NCBI RefSeq assembly: GCF_041260155.1
Contig: NW_027248279.1
Coordinates: 698,501 to 762,500, forward strand
Direction of reading: 5' to 3'
DNA length: 64,000 nt
From: Ptychodera flava
Lineage: Eukaryota > Hemichordata > Enteropneusta > Ptychoderidae
In this document: in pieces, positions 1 to 64,000 of the stretch
How the letters are laid out: every line of letters starts with the position of its first letter
How positions within the stretch are numbered: position 1 is the stretch's first letter
Notes under the pieces: generated by a model
What the model was told of the DNA's origin: nothing
Databases searched by the model: none
The model's input: only the letters and a program-made list of their open reading frames with translations
Program-made: the position numbers and the translations under genes

Positions 1-471
1 TCCTTTGAACAAAGGTATTTGTCTCCGTTATATCTTTACTGCTGTAACACATCACTGGTGAGAAAGGAAATCAGTATAAACGACTCTTTCAGGGTTACAT
101 GACAGTGCTGTCAGCGTTGGCAGATGTTATGAATTTAATCATGACGATTGCGCAATAATTTGTAGATAAATACTGCTGTTGACCTTGAGTCTGGTGTTGT
201 CGTAATGTCCTTACGTCTGACCTAGGTTATGTCTGTTCATAAAATTGACCGGTCGGATTATAAAGAATACAAGCAACATAATTATTTCTTTTTCATTTCT
301 CGACAGGCGTGAAACACCGCTAATGTACCACTTACTAAAGTTGAAAGGGGAAGAGGGCTATGAACCCGGAAACAGCCTCAGTGTCAAGATATGGGAAACG
401 CTCGAATACTCACTTAACCACACACTCCTGTTTGTTCGAAATCCCTATTATTCGGTGCAATATCTCACACA

Positions 472-601
472 ATCTTTTTTTTTTTTTTTTTTTTTTTTTT
501 AACTGTGTTGTTACTGTCTTTGTTTCATTGTTGTGCTCTTTGTTAGTTTCTTTTTCTTTTGCTGGAACTGTAATTGGGCGAAAGCCCGTTGTTCCAGCCA
601 G

Positions 602-640
<39 letters not shown>

Positions 641-641
641 A
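472..641 (+). mobile_element. LINE-like 3' end with hairpin and TAAA tail
   Basis: After a poly-T run, a hairpin (CTGGAAC..GGGC-GAAA-GCCC..GTTCCAG, 562-597) is followed directly by about ten TAAA repeats (602-641). A terminal stem-loop plus short tandem tail is typical of non-LTR retrotransposon 3' ends and their SINE partners. No coding part remains. Confidence 0.5.
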
Positions 642-3600
642 AAATGCATGTAAACATGCCTTGAAGTTAAGGTGAATTAAAAGTCAACTAGAAATTCCAT
701 TCTATTGATTAGTGCAATTTTGTATTTCTTGCTTTGAAATGTACATTTTCTTATATCAAATCACATCATATTTTAGAATATATTTTAATTTGAAGCGAAA
801 TGTAAAGAGAAATAATCCGGTAAAAAAAGCTGGCCTTAAGCAAATAAGAATCGGAAGCGATCAGTAGTTTCACGGTAACTGAATAAGTCATGACACCTAG
901 GAAACGGTCTCACTTCCCGTATATCGCAAATTTCAAAAGGGCCTAAACGATGGGGAAAACAACCACAGTTATGACTTCTTTGTATTTTGCAAGATACATA
1001 ATGTAGTTCGCTTGAATTTCCTCCTTTGACGAATGGTGGAAAATTCGCCTTTCCGCGTCCTGCAGGGACAGACAAAAAATCGACATAGACAAGCAGTTGA
1101 AAACCAAGTCGGTTGGAGAGAAAGGCACTAAAGAAAACAGACAAGATTGTAGTAATGTGTTGTAATTTAATGTGAATTCATTTTACAGAGATAAGTGTTC
1201 TTCTTTTCCTCTTACTGTGACGCATGCGAATTTACGTCGTTGCCGCTCTGTTCCACACGGGAAGTTTGTTAACGGCACGTAGACAACAAGCCTTCTGCAA
1301 GCTTTGTGTTCAATTTGTCGAAAGAAAGGTCAAGAGTTCAAAATAGCGATTGCTGTACTAATCCAAAGTAGTAAATAACTCTGTTTGTACGTGTTCTATT
1401 TATATGAGCATGGCCTTTTCTTTCTTATCTTCTAAAGCCTAGGGGTTGGCTAAAAGGTCACTGAGCTGAACGGCTATTCGTATTGCGTTTTAGTTGCGAC
1501 AGGGTACGACTCGAGTGGCAACAAGCGACGCGTGTGACTGTTTTATCAAATAGGCAAAACTAGTCGTATGAAACATACGTGGACACAATACAGACAAATC
1601 TCTTCTCAAAACTGTCTAGTGCTAACACCCAGCGGTGAGAATTGAAGTATTTTTTAAATACGAAAATTGTGGTTTGAAAATCGCATTGAAAATAACAGGA
1701 TGTTCCCGGTCATACGGCGATTCAAAACAGCCATCACTAGAGTGTCAAATGCGATCTTAACCCGAACGCAAAATTGTGCTCAATTATTTAAATTGATATA
1801 GTGGCTAGGCTTTTTCCCGATTCCGGCACCAAATGTTCTGGAAGTTCAGAAATCGAGCTGATGTCAGCTACAGGGTGTCGATTACAGGCGGCCTTCTTAA
1901 TTATCCAACTAGTGACAACTAACGCCACTGTTGCTAACACACTGAATTATGCAGAACCTCAACAAGTAAACACCTATATCACATCGTTCACGTAAAGCGA
2001 CCCCTGACCTTTAGCCCCTGTATTCTGCTAGGCTCTGGTTGTCTTATTTTGTTAAGCGTAAAAGACATGGCAGTGCTGTGATTTTTACCGAATCCGATTA
2101 TTTCTAGTAAAATATTACCGGTTTCATAATTTCATATTATTTAAACTTGATAATCAATCAAATGATTTTATTACTTCTGTATATGTAGACATTTTCAACT
2201 GCATATCACCACATTCAGCAGGAAACAGTTTTTATTAGTCTCTGAAATTAATTTTCCGCGTACCAAAGCAAATAACATATGTACAAGAAGTGAAACGTAT
2301 CGTCGTTTTCGCTTCCCAAATTTGAATCAGAGAATTGTGCATTTTTTTTTGTATATTTCGTTTACCGAATCAACCAATTAATAAAGATGACATGAATTTC
2401 TATTACGCAAAAACATGTTTGTGTTGGAGGTACACATTGTGGCGACTACACTGATTTATTGTTGGTAATATATGAAACTGTTCATTTGCACAGGCGCACT
2501 ACACTATTGCTAATATGACGATGTTGGGTGCCACATGAATTACTACACAGAGAAATATTATTCAGTCCCCTTTCCCAGAAAACAGTATATTTAATTATAA
2601 TAGTGTTGCGTGACAAGGCGAGAAGGACATTGTTCAGATTGAGATGATTTACATTATTTAGGTCACATTTTGACAGGTATTAATGTCTGTCTCATCCCTG
2701 TTAGTGTTTTCACAGTGATTGGAGTCATTATGTCTATTTCCCTGGTAGTTACTGTTGTATAAAGCGGACATTGGTTTTATGACAAATTTCTGTCCTGTGA
2801 AAACTAGGAAAGGAGAAATCTTAGAAATGAGGGGCTATCTGTGTGGGTGTACATATTGATTATGTCTGAAACATTTTATTTCCTCTACGACAAAGACACT
2901 TAACTCATTGTCTACTTGCGCAAGTCATATCATACAGCACAAACTTATATAGCCAGTAAACGGGTGTAATTCCAGCAAACGGCATATTTAATTGAAATAT
3001 TGTATCTTTACACTAACATGTTTTAAATAAACATTTCCTTATGGCTAATATTGAATTATTTACAGACATTAAAAACCGTTGATACAGCAATAACGTTTCT
3101 TTGCAGTTTGTTTCAAATCGACTGAATTTTCTGCTAGTTTGAAGTATCTGCAGAATATCCCTCACCCAAACACATGACTTAAACCTATGACTCGACTGAT
3201 AGCTAAAGGGGATCGCAATAGGGTGGGCCACAGCCATGGAGGTGGGAGAAAAGCATTTAAAATATCTGTATTATTATATTATAATAAATCTGACAAGGCT
3301 GAGTTGTCAGACTGGAATATATAGGAACTACAACTATATTTGTCTTTGACTCCTAAAGCTTACGGACGGATCGATTTTTTTTCTCTGGCTTTTGAAAATT
3401 GCTGTTGCGTTTGTCCCACCGGACAGAGTTCAATTGAACAGTATTAATCTTAGCAAGGAGCGTGGTATTTGTGTGGGTGTACATATGTTACAAAGGGCTA
3501 GACACCCACAAAATAAACATCGACACTTCTCGAATATAATGCAGTAGTTTAAATAATATGAGCGGGAAGTAAATAAGTCCTAAGTTTCAGGTCAACGTGA

Positions 3601-5721
3601 GGGGATATTAACTATGGCCTTTGAAAAAGGTTAGGACTTTGAGAAAATGGAGTTAGTCACTTATTCAAGTAAATGTTTTACCTGGGTGGGAAGAGCAAGT
3701 ATAAATTTGATGAAACATGAAATTTAACTCATTTGTAAGATACTATAACAAACACTCAGTTGAAGGTTAGCTGCAAAAAATCCAAAGTCTGATGTGGAAT
3801 TAGATCCGTCCACAACTTTGTTAATCCAATACATTATCCCGGGTCAGCTTTACAACGTCATGACTTATTCTGGTCTATTGTGTGCGGACGTCTCTCAACC
3901 ACCATTTGTTTGCAAGCAGAAGTCAAACAACCCCATTCACAGTCCGTTCAAAGTAACAACAATCTGTAGCTAAGTGACGTATATGGCCTTTTGTACTATT
4001 ATGACCGGGAGCTCGTATATTAGTTTCCGCGTTCCTATACAGTCTGGCATTACAAGTGCAAATCACATTCACATCCGCTATTAAAAACGCAGTTATTTTC
4101 AATAAAGTCTAAACTATGTGTATATTGGAATGAAAAGTTTTGTATTTCATTAAAAGTCCATGGCATGGCCCGGCCTTAATATAACGATGACGTAGCGTAT
4201 TTCAGTGGTGATCGTCTGACCTCTGACGCTTGGAACCAGTTTTACTACGTGTGGGGAATGACTCGTTGGGGGCGTATTTCAAATGAAGCTACATTACAAC
4301 CCGATTGTGATTGGTCGTCGAGTTTCTAAAGACATCATGGAATCCTTTCAGGTAATATACTGGAAATTTGTCCCAAGTATAAAATGTTTCCTATAAACTT
4401 TAAGATTTTGATCATGTTTTTTTATTTAAGACACAAGTTAATATTCATAAATATATAAAATGATTGAAGCACAGCATTATACCTTGATTATGATGGAACT
4501 AACAAAAGTGTCCAGCTGTTGGTCAAGAAGATATGACGAGAATCTACCCTACTCATGCGCTAAAGCCAAAATTTATGAGTCCCGTGTCAGCGAACAATTA
4601 AATATATTTTCATTAGTAATTTTATACTTAATTTATGGCATAATTTGCATCTTGCAAGTTTTCTCAAACTGACGATCCATTAGTTGAATTTATGTTTGTG
4701 TAAAAGACACAGTGACAACTAAATAATATTGATTATCCTCTAAATGACGTCAGGCGTTGACATTTTACCCTTAAAACAAGACTGGATTGTTCTTACAAAC
4801 ATGACGTCATTCTATGTCCGGTGATGACGACATTAAAGTTCCTTACGTCTCGGTCTTTGTTTCTGTGTGAGGATCGTTTTAGTTTATTTTGTTTATTTTT
4901 GTTTAATTTTTGTTTATTAACATGAAACTTGTTAGATTTATTGCGAGAGTAATCGCATTAAAGTTCTCAATATAAGTTATGACTTTCTACATATAATTTA
5001 GGTTTCGATCATATTTTATATTTTATGTTGTATACTTAATGTTTCAGCGACGTCGACGGTTCATAATAGCGCAGGTTCATAATGAAAATTCAGATTCTGG
5101 TGACTTAACTTTATCATATACATTTCCTTCGACAGAGAACTATTAATACTGTTTATCATGTGCACAGGCCAAGTTTGTCGTCTCTGAACAAAAACACCAG
5201 GATTTATACTCTTGTCGTTCTACGTCACGACAACCCGCGTCTATTTCATAATTTTTTCAGAACTGTTTTTGCGTCGGATGTGCTTGTCAATGTCAGCAAA
5301 CAAAATTGCGGCCCATATTTCTCCCGAGATCAAAATTAAAAAGTGAAACTTTGTAAAATTCAGTCATAATTTTTCGAGTTTAACGAAATCGATCTACTTA
5401 GCATATTTTGGGTCGTTCTGTTTTAGTTTTGTTACCAATATTGAGTACATATGCTACATTACGACGTGCGACGTTACACAGTATCGGTGCCGTTGAGATT
5501 CAGTCGATTTTTGTAACTTCCTTGAAGGTAATTGTCGTGTGACGTCATTTTGCATTTGCTCCGTACACATACGTAAGCGCCGTGTTCCTCGCTCACGCGA
5601 CTAACGACTAGAAACGATTAACAACGCGCCTCGTAGTTTAGAAGTTTAAACTCGGAATTGCCGTGGAAAACCACTTTCATTTTGCACAAATGGATTCTTG
5701 CCTTGTGCATAGCGATTAGTG

Positions 5722-5856
5722 TATTATTCCCTAATATTTTTCTTCGTTTGACTCGGAAAATATGAGCGACGTAATGACTGTGTCACTTCTCGTCTTCGAC
5801 TCATACGTCAACCGTAGTTTCCTTCGCCGAACCAAGAAAAATATTAGGGAATAATA
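5722..5856. mobile_element. Fold-back element with ~23-bp inverted ends
   Basis: The left end TATTATTCCCTAATATTTTT is matched in reverse complement at the right end (AAAAATATTAGGGAATAATA). The interior is unrelated coding-free sequence. A diverged relative occurs near 11885-12010, ending AATTAGGGAATAATAT. Confidence 0.65.
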
Positions 5857-6124
5857 TCTAATTAATCATCTTTTGTTATCGCCCCTAGTGTAGACATGTG
5901 TTTTTCATTAACAAAGAGTGCACATTTCTTTTCACTTGGCTCTTGATAACTTTCACCTGGTTACCAACGATGACATTTCGCAATGTGTAATAAATTTTAA
6001 TTACAACCCACGCTTTGAACAACATGTTGTGTAAAGTAAAGTACACGCAAACATTCAGTGTTACTTACAGACGCATGTCCCTAGATTAGCCCGTCTAAAG
6101 CAATTAATATTCATGATACGCACG

Positions 6125-6131
6125 TATTTAA
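6125..6131 (+). promoter_or_regulatory. Candidate TATA-like element upstream of locus 1
   Basis: A TATTTAA sequence lies about 100 bases before the proposed ATG at 6231. The position suits a core promoter element with a short 5' UTR, but this is a common AT-rich string and there is no other support. Confidence 0.2.
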
Positions 6132-6230
6132 GCTGCGTGAATGTTCAAATTGTAACTTCCCTTTGAAATGTCAGTCAGTTGAAATACCATAACTTTGTGG
6201 TTCTCCAAGGAAAAAAGCCCGTTGTTGGCG

Positions 6231-42325
<36,095 letters not shown>

Positions 42326-43207
42326 AGAAGTGTTGGTGTTCAAGTCCCTATTTGTGATGACAAATCTACCATGTAGTGCAATGCAAGAAGCAAAAATCAC
42401 TTACCTGCGCAGTATCTCTCATTCACACAGATGACCTCACGATTTCTTTATTTCAAAGTGGACAAAGTTGTATTTATCACAGGGACTTTTCGTTGAAGTT
42501 TAAATGACCTGTATCAAGATGATTTCCGCTAAAGCAAAAACATGCCATGTATTAGCGTCGATTTCATTTTAGCCTTTCTTGCCAAAACTGTACTTAAAAG
42601 AATCTGTAAGATGTATATAGTCTGTGTTCATACGTTCCATTTAGCAATATAATGTAGAGTACACTGTTAAACTTTTGGATGTTATACTTTTCAGCATACA
42701 GAAATATTCCTACTTTTTATTATAATACATATACTACGCAGTGTGGTTAAAGTCATCAAGATACTTTTTACATGATTGCATATCAGTGTCTGCATTTTTT
42801 GTTTTCATCTTCGACTTTATCTTCAATTTCGTTGCTCAACGACGTCAACTTGTCAGTTAGTCTCTTGTCACAAGAATATGTCTACAGCCTATTCAAGTTT
42901 TAATCAGTGTACGCATTGGTAGACGTACGTTCTCATGGAATAGTACATTTCCCAACGAGAACAAAATACTGTGATCAAACTGGTACGATTTATTTCCCGC
43001 ATTCTACTTTTTGAGAGCTAGTCGCTTATTCGAAATGTAATCAGTCGCTGTTTAGTGGTGACATATTCCCGCATTAAGTTTTCGGAAGACATAAAAGTTT
43101 ACCTGTCTTGTTTTTAACTCAAACTTATGAAAACGATTTGCAAAAAAAAAACCCCAAAAACATTTAAACATTGAGTTTCATCGACTAGATTATTCCAAGC
43201 TCATTTA

Positions 43208-43209
<2 letters not shown>

Positions 43210-43269
<60 letters not shown>
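43210..43269 (+). repeat. (GA)n microsatellite
   Basis: About 30 GA units, the only tract of this type on this strand; all others read CT. Confidence 0.97.
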
Positions 43270-43271
<2 letters not shown>

Positions 43272-45025
43272 GTGTTAAGTGTTTCAAAGTACGAATGTTC
43301 ACTTTTTAGCCTAACTTACACACAGACACTGTTCCATCTGAGAGTATTTGTAGAATCTAATTTCAACAAAGCTACAAGCTCAACTCACATTACTTTATTA
43401 TTACATAATCCGAGAAGCACAAGGGAGGCTCACATATTTTGCTGTATTGTTCGATGTATGAAATTAAATTATGCGTCAGTCGTTTCCGGATGCTCTAGAG
43501 TTTGTTTATTTGTTTGTTTTGTATCAACACACAGGTTTAACTTCATAGTGATTCATTCCTATTTGAATTGATACTTCACGCACCTTGAAGTCATTTAGTT
43601 TTGATGTAGGCCAACATCATGGATGCACTTTACCGCAGCGACTCTGCGGTTCTCAAAGTCACTTGTTCTTCAGTCCAGTGCACCATAACGGGTTACTTTA
43701 ACGCAATATGAAACGGCAATATAAATTCAAAGAAATACCCTCACAATGTTATGAAATCTGAACTTTACGGGACGCTCTTGATATGCTTTAATAATCTAAT
43801 AACTCTTTACGCCTTCGATCAAAATAAGTTTCGATGGAAATATTTATAGGCGGCCATGGTCAACTCATTCCCAGATTTGCTTTTTTGTTTTTTCAACGTT
43901 TAGTGGAGATTCTACAGGTCCCAATACAATAATATCACTCTACTGGCAAATAATAAGCTGCCAATTCAACAGTATCACATTAAATTGACACTGCTACTTC
44001 CCGGAAAGGATCTGTCTAATTATAAAGTAAACGTAATTTCCTTGTCAGAGTACAACCCTACACCGATACGATAAAGAAGTTGCTCACCGGGAATTTCAAT
44101 ATAACCACTCTTGTAAATTAATCCATTTCTGTTTCCTGAGATATGAAAGTGAATTTCCTTATTCTTTGGTTTCTTTATATTTAGTAAGTTGTCGCACTTT
44201 TAGTCAGTCGTTACCAAGCTTCATCCCTTTTGCACTTTACTAGTGCAAGAAACTCACTTCGATCGAAATGGCAGTCTGTCAAGCTACTCGTTACTCCATT
44301 CACTGGTCATGTTCTAAGCGCGGTATGCAAGTCTTGTTCATCGAACAAGTCTTGCTGTTATAATTGTTTTCCTCAGAACTCACTCTGGCCACACCTAGGT
44401 AGTATTTCCTCCTCTCGCATTGGCTATTTCCGTATGTTCCATGACCAAATTATCACATGGAAATCATTTACCTGACTTTCCGTTATGTGCCAATGGCGTA
44501 TGTGAAAATTTGTATATTTAGATACATAGCATGCAAGTAACTGATAATTCGAGTCGCTTGCTAGGCAAACTGCCAGGGGTTATATCTTTCATAACAAGTG
44601 TGAAAGTGAGATAAGAAATGTTGTTCAGAGATGTGAAATGGTTTGATTTCCTTGTGAAGTAATCAGATGACAAATATGAAAAAAAATCGACGTCAAAGTA
44701 CGCCGCACTCATTCAGTCCATAAAACACAGTGTTTAACATTCATATTTCATACCTTATTACAATTTCCCAAATCAAAATTTAGGTGTAGGTAGCCAGGTG
44801 ACTTAACCTTTGTCTCCAACTTTCCACAGCATGAGCAGTGATTCTAATTAATGAAACTGTATCTCCATACACAAATGACCCCATAGACATACCTTTGGAA
44901 TATTATTATTACAGGATCGGTGTTCCTTTTCACACATTTTGAGTCATAATGCAACAATTCAAGCTGAGTGATATCACTTTGCCAGATTGCACTTTTTATT
45001 CAAAAGCTTCCGAAATTTAACAGTG

Positions 45026-45033
45026 CATAAAAG
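45026..45033 (+). promoter_or_regulatory. Candidate TATA-like element upstream of locus 2
   Basis: CATAAAAG lies about 145 bases before the ATG at 45173, a reasonable core-promoter distance. Weak on its own. Confidence 0.2.
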
Positions 45034-45172
45034 AGCGATATCAAGATTAACTCTTCGCGTGGCCTGACTGATTTGGGGGCACTATACATTACCCATGATC
45101 CCTCGCAAATATCGTACAAATCAACAGTGCATCACAATGACATGTACAGAGTTCGCACAGTATTCTTCTGAA

Positions 45173-64000
<18,828 letters not shown>

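Larger units (their letters stand above)
1..6230. other. Intergenic region upstream of locus 1
   Basis: No credible coding exon, RNA gene or long repeat was found apart from the LINE-like tail at 472-641 and the fold-back at 5722-5856. Open frames here are short and lack recognisable domains. Confidence 0.6.
42326..45172. other. Intergenic region between locus 1 and locus 2
   Basis: 2.8 kb. It holds the locus 1 3' UTR (no canonical AATAAA seen nearby), a (GA)n tract at 43210-43269 and presumably the locus 2 promoter. No other gene recognised. Confidence 0.6.

Overview
The window is animal nuclear DNA. It is AT-rich, with roughly 0.3-7 kb introns, GT-AG splice sites (two GC-AG), long CT/GA, CA, TATG, AATC and GAAT microsatellites, many small palindromic or terminal-inverted-repeat elements, and a tRNA-derived SINE. 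An invertebrate, perhaps a non-vertebrate deuterostome, fits best, but the species cannot be read from the sequence. All convincing genes lie on the + strand. They form a tandem cluster of related single-pass receptors assembled from phase 1-1 exons, so almost any exon can be skipped or duplicated without breaking the frame.

Region by region: 1-6230 is intergenic, with a LINE-like 3' tail and a fold-back element. From 6231 runs receptor locus 1: a signal-peptide exon (6231-6297), nine CUB exons (11163-25189), one Ig exon (25440-25697), then a transmembrane exon and a short tyrosine-containing tail ending in a stop at 28976 (1226 aa model). After about 6.8 kb there is a second transmembrane exon (35769-35921), juxtamembrane tyrosine exons and a complete tyrosine kinase domain ending at 42325. 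No CUB, Ig or other extracellular domain exon is visible between 28976 and 35769. The ectodomain exons join in frame to either transmembrane module, and both joins give coding lengths divisible by three. I therefore propose one gene with two outputs: a kinase-less receptor and a CUB9-Ig receptor tyrosine kinase of 1573 aa. The alternative is two genes, with the kinase using its own poorly supported short 5' exons at 31538 and 35171.

42326-45172 is intergenic. From 45173 to the window edge runs receptor locus 2, a paralogue: signal peptide exon (67 nt, as in locus 1), a decayed CUB exon, EGF exon, CUB, a second decayed CUB exon (in-frame stop and lost acceptor), CUB, four Ig exons (three copies of a ~1.02-kb exon-plus-intron duplication), FN3, transmembrane exon, 19-nt micro-exon and tyrosine exons. 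Its cytoplasmic exon phases match locus 1 up to the point where the locus 1 kinase begins, so a kinase is expected beyond base 64000.

Together the genes look like a fast-evolving family of cell-surface receptors with CUB/Ig/EGF/FN3 ligand-binding regions and phosphotyrosine signalling tails. The most notable points are the shared-ectodomain, two-output design, a kinase lacking the usual activation-loop tyrosines, a triplicated 3' splice site that could truncate the receptor before the kinase, and recent Ig-exon amplification.
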